DNA from: Cryobacterium sp. MLB-32
GTDB lineage: Bacteria > Actinomycetota > Actinomycetes > Actinomycetales > Microbacteriaceae
Direction: 5' to 3'
Length of the DNA stretch: 64,000 nt
Assembly: GCF_000738085.1 (NCBI RefSeq)
Contig: NZ_JPRS01000015.1
Span: 1 to 64,000 of the forward strand
This document shows positions 10,967 to 19,388 of the stretch, piece by piece. Numbering within the stretch: position 1 is the stretch's first letter; each line of letters begins with the position of its first letter. A program made the position numbers and the translations under genes. The notes below the pieces were generated by a model. It was not told the origin of the DNA. It made no database searches and was given only the letters and a program-made list of their open reading frames with translations.

Positions 10967-11737
10967 TTAAACCGCCAAAAACTCAGAGAGGGTGCGGATG
11001 GGGTCGCTCGTGACGAGCGCTTCGCCGACAAGAACAACGTCGGCACCCGCGGCGCGGTAGTGCGCCACGTCGGTTGCTGTTTTGACCGCGGACTCGGCGA
11101 CGCGCACGACGCCGGAGGGGATGCGGTCGGCCAGAGCCCCGAAGAGATTCTGGTCAAGGGTGAAGTCGGACAGGTTGCGCGCATTCACGCCCACCAGGCT
11201 CGCGCCGATATCCAGGGCGCGACCGACCTCGTCTGCGCTGTGCGTTTCGACCAGTGCGGTCATACCGAGGGCGCGGATCAGTTCCTGCAGCGAGAGCAGG
11301 GTCTTCTGATCGAGTGCGGCCACGATCAGCAGAACCATATCGGCGCCGGCGGCTCGCGCCTCCAGCACCTGGTAATCGGTACCAATGAAGTCTTTACGCA
11401 GCACCGGAATTGTCGCCGCCGCCCGTACCTGTTCGAGGTCGGCAAGGGTGCCCAGAAAACGTCGGCCTTCGGTGAGCACGCTGATAGCGCTGGCTCCGCC
11501 GGCTTCATAGGAGGCCGCCAGCGCGGCGGGGTCGACAATGTCGGCCAGCGCCCCGCGGGACGGGCTGGCACGCTTGATTTCGGCGATGATCTTGACACGA
11601 TCGGCCGGCGCCAGCGCCGAGAGCGCATCGAGGGAAGCGGGACGGGCCAGAGCATCCGCTTCGACCGCGGCGAATGGACGACTGAGACGGCGTTGTTCGG
11701 CGTCGGAAACGGCGCCTGCCATAAGCTCGGAGAGCAC
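10967..11737 (-). CDS. trpC: Indole-3-glycerol phosphate synthase
   Basis: Closes the indole ring from CdRP (carboxyphenylamino-deoxyribulose phosphate). It is a TIM barrel with the family signature KIIAEIKRASPSRG near residue 49, VLRKDFIGTDYQVLEARAAGAD, and the GVNARNLSDF and VAESAVKT strands. The GTG at 11737 (VLSELMAGAV) matches the usual N-terminus of actinobacterial TrpC; an ATG five codons later is the alternative. Length is 256 residues. It lies 4 bp from the small membrane protein gene upstream and abuts trpB. TrpF is not fused to it and not nearby, in keeping with actinobacteria that use the dual HisA/TrpF isomerase PriA. Confidence 0.95.
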   Translation of the reverse strand: MLSELMAGAVSDAEQRRLSRPFAAVEADALARPASLDALSALAPADRVKIIAEIKRASPSRGALADIVDPAALAASYEAGGASAISVLTEGRRFLGTLADLEQVRAAATIPVLRKDFIGTDYQVLEARAAGADMVLLIVAALDQKTLLSLQELIRALGMTALVETHSADEVGRALDIGASLVGVNARNLSDFTLDQNLFGALADRIPSGVVRVAESAVKTATDVAHYRAAGADVVLVGEALVTSDPIRTLSEFLAV

Positions 11738-11741
11738 TCGG

Positions 11742-11972
11742 CTAGTGACCGTGGGGAGCTGCGGTCATGTCTCCCACACCGTAGCCGGCCTTGGCCATGA
11801 CCCAGCCGACAATGACTCCAACAATGAGCAACCCAAGCGAGGCCCAGACGAGCCATGCCATCGCGAAGAAGAACGCGGTTGTACCAACGATGAAGGCGAC
11901 AAGCATGATGATCACTGCGGTCCACGCCGCCGGTGAGTGGCCGTGGCCGGGGTCTGACACGTCGATGCTCAT
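11742..11972 (-). CDS. Small two-helix membrane protein of the trp operon (DUF6704-like)
   Basis: A 76-residue protein with two predicted membrane helices (about residues 16-36 and 38-56), short His-rich ends (PGHGHS near the start, APHGH at the end) and no catalytic motif. I start at the ATG at 11972 because it follows AAAGGAGA at good spacing; an in-frame ATG at 11999 has no such site. Proteins like this recur between trpE and trpC in actinobacteria, and I recall them as DUF6704. The function is unknown. Its position suggests a link to tryptophan synthesis or transport, but that is inference. Confidence 0.8.
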   Translation of the reverse strand: MSIDVSDPGHGHSPAAWTAVIIMLVAFIVGTTAFFFAMAWLVWASLGLLIVGVIVGWVMAKAGYGVGDMTAAPHGH

Positions 11973-12001
11973 GAATCTCCTTTGTGCGGTGACGAACATA
12001 T

Positions 12002-12664
12002 CTACTCTAGCGGGCGGCCGCGCTTATTGCCTGCGGTGGGGTCCTCGCCGCGGCTGAGATCGTCCCAATCGACGACCGGGTCCGGAGCGTGGTCACGGTT
12101 ACCCATTTCGCCGCCGGCCGGCGCCAGCCGAGTGGTCTGGTAGCGGCTTGTCGGGCCGGGCCATCGCCCGGCCGTGATGATGATGCCGACACCGGCGAGC
12201 AGCATGAGAAACGACGCGACGAGGGCCAGATAGGGCCACGGGGTGGCGGATGCGTCGGCAACGACCGCGAGAATCGACTCGGTACCGGCAATGCCCGTGG
12301 CCTTGGTCACGGCGGAGGAACTGGCCAGGGCGGGGGCGTTGATGACCTGGTACGTGGCAAGGAAGACGGACACCCCGATGAGGATCTCCAGCGCCCCCAA
12401 AACGAGGCGAATAATCCGACCGGCGATGGTGAGAGCACCGGCGAGGGCGAATCCCGCCAGGGCCAGGGCGGTGATCGCCGGAGAGGCCTCCGACCCGTCG
12501 ACTGCCAGGGCAAGCGAATCGGTGCCGGATGTGCTGACGGTGGCGTTCACCCACACCTGGGTCCAGGCCAGGAGTGCGAGCATGCTCGCCCCGAGAACCG
12601 CGAGGATCAATGTCAGTTTGACTCGGCGTGGGGACATCCGGCTGCCGGAGGTTGTGGACGACAC
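12002..12664 (-). CDS. Tryptophan-associated transmembrane protein (Trp_oprn_chp family)
   Basis: A 220-residue protein with four likely membrane helices (about residues 15-36, 65-84, 87-106 and 145-166) and a polar C-terminal tail. It matches in size, topology and position the conserved actinobacterial family found next to trpE (TIGR02234/PF09534). The GTG at 12664 lies 3 bp after the trpE stop; a later ATG at 12637 is also possible, and neither has a strong ribosome-binding site. The family's role is not known, and membrane sensing or transport of tryptophan or a precursor is only a guess. Confidence 0.85.
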   Translation of the reverse strand: MSSTTSGSRMSPRRVKLTLILAVLGASMLALLAWTQVWVNATVSTSGTDSLALAVDGSEASPAITALALAGFALAGALTIAGRIIRLVLGALEILIGVSVFLATYQVINAPALASSSAVTKATGIAGTESILAVVADASATPWPYLALVASFLMLLAGVGIIITAGRWPGPTSRYQTTRLAPAGGEMGNRDHAPDPVVDWDDLSRGEDPTAGNKRGRPLE

Positions 12665-12667
12665 GGG

Positions 12668-14206
12668 CTAGAACACCCGCTTCATGGCGTTTGCCACGGC
12701 CACTGCACGCAGCGGCGCCGCCGCCTTGTTCTGGGATTCCTGGTACTCGGATGCGGGATCCGAATCCAGCACAAGCCCTCCCCCGGCCTGGACGTGCGCG
12801 ACGCCGTCCTTGATGGTCGCGGTGCGGATGGCGATGGCGAGGTCGGCGTCCCCAGCGAAGCCGAAGTAACCGACAACTCCCCCATAGACGCCACGCTGAG
12901 CAGGCTCCAGGGCATCGATGATCTGCAGGGCACGCGGCTTCGGCGCGCCGGAGAGCGTCCCGGCGGGGAAGGCCGCCTTGAAGACATCGATTGCGGTCTT
13001 ATCCGGGAGCAGATCGCCTTCAACCGACGACACGAGGTGCATGATGTGGCTGAACCGTTCGATGCGCTTGAATTCGGTCACCTCGACGGACCCGGCACGG
13101 CACACCTTCAAGAGGTCGTTGCGCGCGAGGTCGACCAACATCAAGTGCTCGGCGCCCTCCTTCGCATCCGCTGCCAGCTCGGCCGCGAAGTCGGCGTCGG
13201 CCTCCGGCGTTGTCCCTCGCGGCTTCGACCCCGCGATGGGGTGGGTGAAGACGCGGCCGTTTTGCACCTTGACAAGGGCCTCCGGCGAGGAGCCCACGAT
13301 CGAGTACGGTTCACCGGTCGAGGACTCAAGGCTGAGCAAGTACATGTACGGACTCGGGTTCAGGCTGCGCAACACCCGGTACACGTCGATCGGGTCGGCG
13401 GTGCACTCCTGATCGAAACGCTGGGAAATGACAACCTGGAAGACGTCACCGGCCACGATGTGTTCCTTAGCCGTGCCCACGGAGGCCAGAAAGTCATCGC
13501 GGGTGGTGCGGGTCGTCGCATAAGACGGCGTCGTGAGGTCGACCTCGGCGAGCCAGGCTTCGCTCGGTGCTGCCAGACGAGTTTGCAGGGCGTCAAGTCG
13601 GGTGTGCGCCGCAGCCCAGAGCTCGTCGGGAGAATCCGTGCCGTCATTGAGGACGTTCGCGATGAGTTGAACGGTGCCGTACTTGTGATCGAGCACGACG
13701 AGGTCGGCGACGAAGCTGAACGATTGACCGGGAACATCGTAATCGGCCGGCGGCTGATGCGGCAGATTCTCGATCTGGCGGATTGCTTCCCACCCGATGA
13801 ATCCGACAAGACCGCCGGTAAGCGGCGGGTGTTCGGGCAAGCGCGGCGTCTGCCAGCGTTCGAACAGGAAGTCCAGCGCGGCGAGGGGCTGAAGATTCAG
13901 GGCCGCGCCAAGTGCGCGCTCCGCCGATACGCCGTAGTCGATCCATCGGGTGTCGTCGCCCTCCTGGGTCAGCACTCCGAAAGACGACACACCGACAAAG
14001 GAGAACCGCGACCAGATCCCGCCCTGCTCGGCCGATTCCAGCAGGAAGCTGCCGGGCTGGCCCGCTGCGAGTTTGCGGTAGATGCCCACGGGCGTCTCAC
14101 CGTCCGCGAACAGCTCACGGATGACCGGGATCACCCGGTGTGCGCCGATCAAAGCGCCGAACTGCTCGGGGGAGGTGGATCCGGCCGTGGGACGCTGTCC
14201 GCTCAT
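12668..14206 (-). CDS. trpE: Anthranilate synthase component I
   Basis: Converts chorismate and ammonia (from the TrpG subunit, not in this window) to anthranilate, the first committed step to tryptophan. The chorismate-binding domain has [52 protein letters not shown] and the C-terminal [11 protein letters not shown] and [12 protein letters not shown] motifs. The N-terminal half has the feedback-site region ([19 protein letters not shown]). Length is 512 residues. Its ATG overlaps the hisI stop by 4 nt (ATGA), so tryptophan and histidine genes are translationally linked. Confidence 0.97.
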   Translation of the reverse strand: MSGQRPTAGSTSPEQFGALIGAHRVIPVIRELFADGETPVGIYRKLAAGQPGSFLLESAEQGGIWSRFSFVGVSSFGVLTQEGDDTRWIDYGVSAERALGAALNLQPLAALDFLFERWQTPRLPEHPPLTGGLVGFIGWEAIRQIENLPHQPPADYDVPGQSFSFVADLVVLDHKYGTVQLIANVLNDGTDSPDELWAAAHTRLDALQTRLAAPSEAWLAEVDLTTPSYATTRTTRDDFLASVGTAKEHIVAGDVFQVVISQRFDQECTADPIDVYRVLRSLNPSPYMYLLSLESSTGEPYSIVGSSPEALVKVQNGRVFTHPIAGSKPRGTTPEADADFAAELAADAKEGAEHLMLVDLARNDLLKVCRAGSVEVTEFKRIERFSHIMHLVSSVEGDLLPDKTAIDVFKAAFPAGTLSGAPKPRALQIIDALEPAQRGVYGGVVGYFGFAGDADLAIAIRTATIKDGVAHVQAGGGLVLDSDPASEYQESQNKAAAPLRAVAVANAMKRVF

Positions 14207-14562
14207 CCCTCGGACCTCTCCATGGTCACGACGTCAAGTTCGCGTCCGTCGAAGCACGTACGGGTTCCCGTGTGGCAGGCGACTCCGACCTGATCGACCT
14301 TCACCAGGAGCGTGTCATTGTCGCAGTCCAGCGCCGCTGAGCGCACGTACTGCGCGTGGCCGGACGTATCGCCCTTGCGCCAGTACTCCTGACGGCTGCG
14401 GGACCAGAAGGTGACGCGCCCCTCGGTGAGGGTGCGCCGCAGGGCCTCTTTGTTCATCCAGGCGAGCATGAGTACCTCGCCGGTGTCCCACTGCTGGATC
14501 ACAGCGGGGAGCAGGCCCTCGGAGTTGTACACCGCGGCGTCGAATCGGGGTTCCTCGGTCAT
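14203..14562 (-). CDS. hisI: Phosphoribosyl-AMP cyclohydrolase
   Basis: Third step of histidine synthesis: opens the adenine ring of PR-AMP using zinc. The 119-residue protein has the metal-binding [20 protein letters not shown] segment and the conserved [16 protein letters not shown] and [18 protein letters not shown] motifs. It is the stand-alone cyclohydrolase domain; the pyrophosphohydrolase is encoded separately by hisE, as in other actinobacteria. Both ends overlap their neighbours by 4 nt (hisF upstream, trpE downstream). Confidence 0.96.
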   Translation of the reverse strand: MTEEPRFDAAVYNSEGLLPAVIQQWDTGEVLMLAWMNKEALRRTLTEGRVTFWSRSRQEYWRKGDTSGHAQYVRSAALDCDNDTLLVKVDQVGVACHTGTRTCFDGRELDVVTMERSEG

Positions 14563-15323
14563 GATCGCACCAGCATTCCGGCACTCGCCAGCTCGCGCTT
14601 GACGTCGCCTATCGTGAGTATCTCGTCGTGGAAAACGGATGCAGCCAGCACCGCGTCGGCTCCCGCGCGCACCGCAGGAGGGAAGTCTTCGACCCGGCCC
14701 GCACCGCCGGAGGCGATCACCGGAACGCGGCTGTTCGAACGCATCAGGGAAATCAGGTCAATGTCGAAGCCCTGCTTCGTGCCGTCGGCGTCGATGGAAT
14801 TGATCAGCAACTCCCCCGCGCCAAGCTCGATGGCCTCACGGGCCCAGGCGACGGCGTCGATATCGGTTTCGGTGCGTCCTCCGTGCGTGGTCACGATGAA
14901 ACCCGACTCGGTGCGATTGCTGCGCTTGACATCGAGTGAGAGCACGATGACCTGGGCGCCGAATCGATCGGCGATCTCGGCAATGAGCTCCGGGCGCGCG
15001 ATGGCGGCGCTGTTGATGCTCACTTTGTCTGCTCCGCTTGCCTGCAGCCGGGACACGTCTTCGACGCCACGGATGCCCCCGCCGACCGTGAGTGGGATGA
15101 AGACCTGCTCGGCCGTGGCCCGCACCACATCGTAGGTCGTGGCGCGGTTGTCGACGGTTGCTGTCACGTCCAGAAAGCACAGCTCGTCGGCGCCCTGCTC
15201 GTAGTACAGTCGGGCGAGTTCGACCGGGTCACCCGCGTCGCGCAGGTTCTTGAAGTTGACACCCTTGACGACGCGGCCGTTGGCCACGTCGAGGCACGGG
15301 ATGACACGAACGGAGAGGCTCAT
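14559..15323 (-). CDS. hisF: Imidazole glycerol phosphate synthase subunit HisF
   Basis: Cyclase subunit of the HisF-HisH synthase. It uses ammonia from HisH to turn PRFAR into imidazole glycerol phosphate and AICAR. It is a TIM barrel with the N-terminal [16 protein letters not shown] (catalytic D11), [25 protein letters not shown], a second catalytic Asp in [16 protein letters not shown], and the phosphate-binding [13 protein letters not shown]. Length is 254 residues. hisH, hisA, hisB, hisC and hisD are not in the window and must lie elsewhere. Confidence 0.97.
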   Translation of the reverse strand: MSLSVRVIPCLDVANGRVVKGVNFKNLRDAGDPVELARLYYEQGADELCFLDVTATVDNRATTYDVVRATAEQVFIPLTVGGGIRGVEDVSRLQASGADKVSINSAAIARPELIAEIADRFGAQVIVLSLDVKRSNRTESGFIVTTHGGRTETDIDAVAWAREAIELGAGELLINSIDADGTKQGFDIDLISLMRSNSRVPVIASGGAGRVEDFPPAVRAGADAVLAASVFHDEILTIGDVKRELASAGMLVRS

Positions 15324-15338
15324 GCTGACTCCTCCGGG

Positions 15339-16177
15339 TTACAAGCGGGCGTTGTGAATGGTGGTGACGAGGATAGCGCGTGCCCCCAGGGCATAGAGCG
15401 AATCCATCACGTTGTTCATGTCGAGACGAGCGATCATCACCCGAACCGCGACCCACTCCGGGTCGTGCAGTGACGAGACCGTCGGCGACTCGATGCCCGG
15501 TGCCATCGCGCAGGCGGCGTCGAGCAGCGCCGACGGGATGTCGTAGTCGAGCAGCACGTACTGCCGGGCCACGAGTACGCCCTGCAGGCGGCGCAAGAGC
15601 GTCGCGATACCAGGCTTGTCGTTCTCAGAGCTGATCAGCACAGCCGTTGACTGCAGGATGACCGGTCCGAAGATCTCGAGGCCGGCCTTCTTCAGCGTGG
15701 TGCCGGTGGACACGACATCCGCTACGGCATCCGCTACGCCGAGCTGCACGGCGGATTCGACGGCTCCGTCGAGGGGCACGAGGGTGACCTTCACGTCGTA
15801 GCCGGCGAGGAAAGTCTCGACGAGTCCCGGGTAGCTCGTGGCGACACGGAGTCCGGTGAGGTCGGACAGGTCACGGAAACGACCGGCCGGCCCGGCGAAG
15901 CGGAACGTGGAGTCTCCGAAGTCGAGGCTTGCGATTTCGAGGGCACTCGAACCGGAATCGAGGAGCAGGTCACGTCCGGTGATGCCCACGTCGAGGGCTC
16001 CGGAGCCCACGTACGTGGCGATGTCACGGGGACGCAGGTAGAAGAACTCGACGCCGTTGTTCGGGTCGGCGGCCACGAGGTCGCGCGGGTCACGGCGACC
16101 CCGGTAGCCGGCCTCGGACAGCATCTGGGCGGCGGTTTCGGACAATGAGCCTTATTGGGCACGGCAATTCTCAGCAT
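15339..16177 (-). CDS. hisG: ATP phosphoribosyltransferase, with a one-base frame break near codon 10
   Basis: First enzyme of histidine synthesis: ATP plus PRPP to PR-ATP, normally feedback-inhibited by histidine. The family N-terminus MLRIAVPNK is encoded from the ATG at 16177, but the frame then runs into AHCPK. One base later the expected SLSETAAQMLSEAGYRG appears in the other frame. Restoring one G to the two-G run at 16150-16151 (C on the plus strand) gives a continuous 279-residue HisG. The 839-nt span is one short of a multiple of three. As written, translation could only start at the in-frame TTG at 16145, losing 11 conserved residues. The long-form C-terminus (EWVAVRVMIARLDMNNVMD) is intact. 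I read this as a sequencing deletion more likely than a true mutation. Confidence 0.9.
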
Positions 16178-16253
16178 GGGGACACTCTCTGGTGGTCTGG
16201 CGACGGATACGGTTACTGGGCGGTGAACGGGCGGCTCACCGGGAGGAATCGGA

Positions 16254-16517
16254 TCAGAGATGTCGGTAGACGTCGGCCGGGGTCAGGCCCTTCGCGATCA
16301 GGAGCACCTGAAGGTGGTACAGGAGCTGGGAGATCTCAGCCGCCGTTTCTTCGTCACTCTGGAATTCGGCGGCCATCCAAACCTCGGCGGCCTCTTCGAC
16401 AATTTTCTTGCCGATGGCGTGCACGCCGGCATCGAGCTCGCGCACGGTACCGGACCCTTCCGGGCGGGTCAGGGCCTTGTCGCTCAGCTCAGCAAAAAGG
16501 TCATCAAAAGTCTTCAC
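16254..16517 (-). CDS. hisE: Phosphoribosyl-ATP pyrophosphohydrolase
   Basis: Second step of histidine synthesis: hydrolyses PR-ATP to PR-AMP and pyrophosphate. The 87-residue all-alpha MazG-like protein has the metal-binding pattern [20 protein letters not shown] and the helix [19 protein letters not shown]. It starts with GTG at 16517, only 9 bp after rpe and without a strong Shine-Dalgarno, so coupling to rpe translation is plausible. hisG follows after a 76-bp gap with no recognisable signal. Confidence 0.95.
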   Translation of the reverse strand: MKTFDDLFAELSDKALTRPEGSGTVRELDAGVHAIGKKIVEEAAEVWMAAEFQSDEETAAEISQLLYHLQVLLIAKGLTPADVYRHL

Positions 16518-16526
16518 TGTTCTAGG

Positions 16527-17198
16527 TTACTCGTGCCCGTGGTCGTGGCGGGCCGCGGCGGCGCGCAGGAGTGCGATCTGTTCGGTCGGATCGTCGGCGC
16601 CGAAGACGCTCGACCCGGCCACGAAGGTGTCAGCTCCAGCGGCGGCGGCGATCTCAATGGTCTGCGCGGTGATGCCACCGTCGACCTGCAGCCACACGTC
16701 GAGCCCGCTCGATTTCACTGCGGCGGACAGGGCTTCGAGCTTGGGCATCGTCGATGCCATGAAGCTCTGGCCCCCAAATCCGGGCTCAACGGTCATCACG
16801 AGCACCTGATCGAATTCCGGAAGCAGGTCGAGATACTGCTTCACCGGGGTACCGGGATTCAGGGCAAGGCCCGCGCGCGCGCCGATCGAACGCAGCCTGC
16901 GGGCGAGCGCCACGGCATCCGTGGCCGCCTCCGCGTGAAAGGTAACCGAGTATGCGCCGACCTCGGCATAGCCGGGGGCCCACCGGTCGGGGTCATCGAT
17001 CATCAGGTGAATATCGAGGGGCAGCGGCGACACCTGCTGCAGCCGGTCCACCATGGCGAGCCCGAAGGTGAGGTTGGGCACGAAGTGGTTGTCCATGATG
17101 TCGACGTGCACGAGATCAGCGGTGCGAATCCGCCCGAGCTCATGTTCGAAATTGGCGAAGTCGGCGGCCAGGATGCTCGGATTGATGCGTATGGGCAT
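16527..17198 (-). CDS. rpe: Ribulose-phosphate 3-epimerase
   Basis: Interconverts ribulose 5-phosphate and xylulose 5-phosphate in the pentose phosphate pathway, which also feeds PRPP synthesis for the his and trp genes next to it. It is a TIM barrel with catalytic and metal residues in INPSILAADFANFEHEL, LVHVDIMDNHFVPNLTFG, PLDIHLMIDDPDRW, VMTVEPGFGGQSF and VDGGITAQTI. Length is 223 residues. It is the first gene of the rpe-hisE-hisG run, and the 57 bp upstream to the lipoprotein gene show no convincing promoter. Confidence 0.96.
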   Translation of the reverse strand: MPIRINPSILAADFANFEHELGRIRTADLVHVDIMDNHFVPNLTFGLAMVDRLQQVSPLPLDIHLMIDDPDRWAPGYAEVGAYSVTFHAEAATDAVALARRLRSIGARAGLALNPGTPVKQYLDLLPEFDQVLVMTVEPGFGGQSFMASTMPKLEALSAAVKSSGLDVWLQVDGGITAQTIEIAAAAGADTFVAGSSVFGADDPTEQIALLRAAAARHDHGHE

Positions 17199-17255
17199 GC
17201 TGAAAGCCTAGACGAGCGGATGCGACAGGCACGCGTGCCCTATTCGTTACGGGAG

Positions 17256-17702
17256 CTAGGTGGCGGCCGGGTTCACGATGAGGAAGTCGCCGACCTTCTC
17301 CCAGCCCTTCGGGATCTCGTCGGTGGATTGGTAGACCATGGCATGCCCCGTGAGCGAAGTTCCGCCCGCCAGAGTGTTCGGGTTGTCGCCGCAGGACGAG
17401 CCAACCATGCCGGAACCGGTCACCATGACGATGCATGCGCCGGTGGTGTGATAGGCGGCGACGAAATACTCGACTCCGTCTACTGCACCCACGAGGCGGC
17501 TGGATTCCATGTCGAGGCCGTCCGTCGCTGCGCTGTCCGGGAGCGAGTCACCCGAGTCCCGCTCGGTGGCCAGGAAAGCGCGAATCTGCGTCACGGGCTC
17601 GTCGGCCACGCATCCGGTCAGCGCAAGTCCTGCCACGCACAGCAGCGCTCCGGCAGCCCAGGCTGAGCTGCGACGTGCGGCAGACCTGGTCAAGCGCGTC
17701 AT
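17256..17702 (-). CDS. Small secreted lipoprotein of unknown function
   Basis: I choose the ATG at 17702 over an upstream in-frame codon at 17900. It is preceded by GGGGGGATCC, and only then does a signal peptide open the protein: basic n-region (MTRLTRSAARRSS), hydrophobic core, and lipobox LTGC with the modified cysteine at about residue 31. The mature part is about 118 residues with three further cysteines and no motif I recognise. It would be exported and anchored by Lgt. It lies 57 bp upstream of rpe on the same strand. The function is unknown. Confidence 0.75.
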   Translation of the reverse strand: MTRLTRSAARRSSAWAAGALLCVAGLALTGCVADEPVTQIRAFLATERDSGDSLPDSAATDGLDMESSRLVGAVDGVEYFVAAYHTTGACIVMVTGSGMVGSSCGDNPNTLAGGTSLTGHAMVYQSTDEIPKGWEKVGDFLIVNPAAT

Positions 17703-18061
17703 CACGGATCCCCCCGTTCGCCGTTGATGGTCCCACCTTAGCGCCGAGTCCGTACCGCCCACAACGTGCTGGAAGCACCGCCCTAGGTCGCGGCGATGTG
17801 CGTAGCTCCGGTGAGCCGATCCGAGGAACAATGCCCCACCCAGCAACCACGCTCTCGGCGCCTCAGTTTCGCTACGGGTGAAAACCTTCAGGTCATCCAT
17901 GCTTCATCAGTGTGCTCAGCGCCGGCACAAGTCCCGGTCACGGTCGAGTTTCGTGCGGACGAGGGGTAGCAGCAGAAACGATGTGGTAGTACTATGCGTC
18001 ACTGCCCGGCTGAGCCACACCCGGATTCGGCCCGAGGGCGTGAGAAGCAAGGAGTGGTGAG
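17703..18061. other. 359-bp gap between divergent genes; no gene seen
   Basis: Separates the minus-strand lipoprotein and the plus-strand DUF7144 gene, so it should hold two divergent promoters. On the plus strand a TACTAT -10-like hexamer lies about 70 bp before the DUF7144 start, without a good -35. On the minus strand TAAGGT with TTGTGG 18 bp upstream is a weak candidate. I see no riboswitch motif, tRNA or conserved short ORF. Confidence 0.5.
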
Positions 18062-18472
18062 ATGACGACAACGCAGATGACACAGACAGACACCATGCGA
18101 GGTGTAGGCGGAGCGCTGTTCGCCGGAACTCTCATGATCATCGGCGGCTTTTTTTGGGCTCTCGAGGGTCTGGCCGGCATATTCAACGGCAACTTCTTCC
18201 GGCCGGTTGCCGACTACTACGACATCAGCGGGACGACGTGGGGCTGGGTGCACCTCTCGCTCGGCATTCTCGTTCTCCTTGCCGGCTTCGCGGTGATGGT
18301 CGGTCAGACCTGGGCCCGCGTCACCGGGATCATCCTCGTGTCCATCTCGGCGATCGTGAACTTCATGTTCATACCCTGGGCCCCGTTCTGGGCGATCACG
18401 ATCATCGCAATCGACATTTGGATCATCCACGCGCTGGCGGTGTACCGGCCCTTGAGCCGGGTCACGGATTAG
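18062..18472 (+). CDS. Four-helix membrane protein (DUF7144-like)
   Basis: A 136-residue protein with four predicted membrane helices (about residues 15-39, 57-80, 82-100 and 103-123) and conserved features of the actinobacterial DUF7144 group: FFWALEGLAGIFNGNFF near helix 1, WGWVHLSLGILVLLAGFAVM, and a C-terminal WIIHALAVYRP. The start is supported by AAGGAG seven nt before the ATG. It stands alone on the plus strand within a long minus-strand region and ends at a strong hairpin, so it is monocistronic. The function is unknown. Confidence 0.8.
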   Translation: MTTTQMTQTDTMRGVGGALFAGTLMIIGGFFWALEGLAGIFNGNFFRPVADYYDISGTTWGWVHLSLGILVLLAGFAVMVGQTWARVTGIILVSISAIVNFMFIPWAPFWAITIIAIDIWIIHALAVYRPLSRVTD

Positions 18473-18474
18473 CG

Positions 18475-18515
18475 ACCGGGCATTCGCGGTGCCACCCGCA
18501 CCACGAATGCCCGGT
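18475..18515. terminator. Hairpin between convergent genes
   Basis: Perfect 12-bp arms at 18475-18486 and 18504-18515 enclose a second small stem (GGTGC/GCACC). It begins 3 bp after the DUF7144 stop and faces the end of the minus-strand methyltransferase gene, so it could serve both. There is no T tract on either side. Confidence 0.6.
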
Positions 18516-18557
18516 GAGCCGCTCGACGGCGCCGGCTCTGGATTGATCACACCGCTC

Positions 18558-19274
18558 CTAGGCGGGTCGATTTCGGCGAACCCTCAGGATGCTGTCGGTG
18601 AGCGTGTCCGTCGTGCCATCGGGACCGGTGGCCTCGCGTTCGAACAGTTCCTTCGTGATCACCGTCCACTCGTCCGCCGATAGCGCGAGCGACGCCAGAA
18701 CATGCTCGGGGCTGGGGGTGTCCTCGGGCTGAGCACGGTGGGTGGACCACTTCGGGAAGGCCGCATGTCCGACGATGAGCAGCTGACCACCCGGCGCGAC
18801 GGCGGAGGCAGCCCGGCGCAGAATCTGCTCGCGCGGCAACTCGACCGGAGACTGGAGGAATTGAGCCGACACGAGGTCGAAGGTCGACTCGGGCTGCCAC
18901 ACAGCGAGGTCTGCCTGCACCCAGCGAATGCGATCGGCCAGGCCGGCCGACTCGGCTCGACCCTCCCCGCGTGACAGCGCTGTGGTGGAGATGTCGACCG
19001 CCGTGACCTGCCAGCCGCCGTGGGCCAGCCACAGGGCGTCGCCGCCTTCCCCGCTGCCCAAGTCGAGTGCCGTGCCCGGCTCCAATCCGGCCGCTTCACG
19101 TTCGAGGGCGGCGTTTGCGTGTCCGCTCCACATCTGCCCCTTGTCGCCGCCGCGTTCGATGTAACGGCGCTCCCAAAATGTCGTCGGGTCTTCCGCCTGG
19201 TCGACCTCGGGCTCGTGCACGGAGGAGTGGCTGTGTGGTTCGGTCTGGTTCGAACTGGTGGGTTCCGTAGTCAT
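18558..19274 (-). CDS. Class I SAM-dependent methyltransferase
   Basis: The 238-residue protein has the Rossmann SAM motif I ALDLGSGEGGDALWLA (about residues 69-84), motif II acidic end VTAVDIS, motif III WVQADLAVW and a post-I hydrophobic strand GGQLLIVGHA. The first 45 residues are polar and acidic (likely disordered), and then comes FWERRYIERGGDKGQMWSGHANAAL, a start common in thiopurine/TehB-like small-molecule methyltransferases. The substrate is unknown. It is flanked by hairpins on both sides, suggesting its own transcription unit. Confidence 0.85.
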   Translation of the reverse strand: MTTEPTSSNQTEPHSHSSVHEPEVDQAEDPTTFWERRYIERGGDKGQMWSGHANAALEREAAGLEPGTALDLGSGEGGDALWLAHGGWQVTAVDISTTALSRGEGRAESAGLADRIRWVQADLAVWQPESTFDLVSAQFLQSPVELPREQILRRAASAVAPGGQLLIVGHAAFPKWSTHRAQPEDTPSPEHVLASLALSADEWTVITKELFEREATGPDGTTDTLTDSILRVRRNRPA

Positions 19275-19295
19275 CTTCTTACACTGATGCCGACG

Positions 19296-19321
19296 CGGCC
19301 GAAGAGCAAGTTCTTCGGCCG
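19296..19321 (-). terminator. Hairpin downstream of rsmB
   Basis: Perfect 10-bp arms CGGCCGAAGA (19296-19305) and TCTTCGGCCG (19312-19321) with a 6-nt loop, between the end of rsmB and the start of the methyltransferase. It probably closes the priA-fmt-rsmB transcript. There is no T run on the minus strand, so confidence is moderate. Confidence 0.55.
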
Positions 19322-19388
19322 GATTTGGTGCGAAGCAAACCGGGAATAGTGCACAGGCCTTGTCCCGCTGGCCATCGCGCGCCGCGAT

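Noticed and set aside
10967-14206. Loss of trpF and trpD as evidence of a broken tryptophan pathway
   Set aside because: Actinobacteria commonly use the HisA/TrpF enzyme PriA and keep trpD elsewhere, so absence here means little.
17703-18061. FMN riboswitch or other RNA near rpe and the lipoprotein
   Set aside because: The conserved FMN core (AGGGG...GCGAC-type blocks) is absent, and no other known RNA motif is visible.
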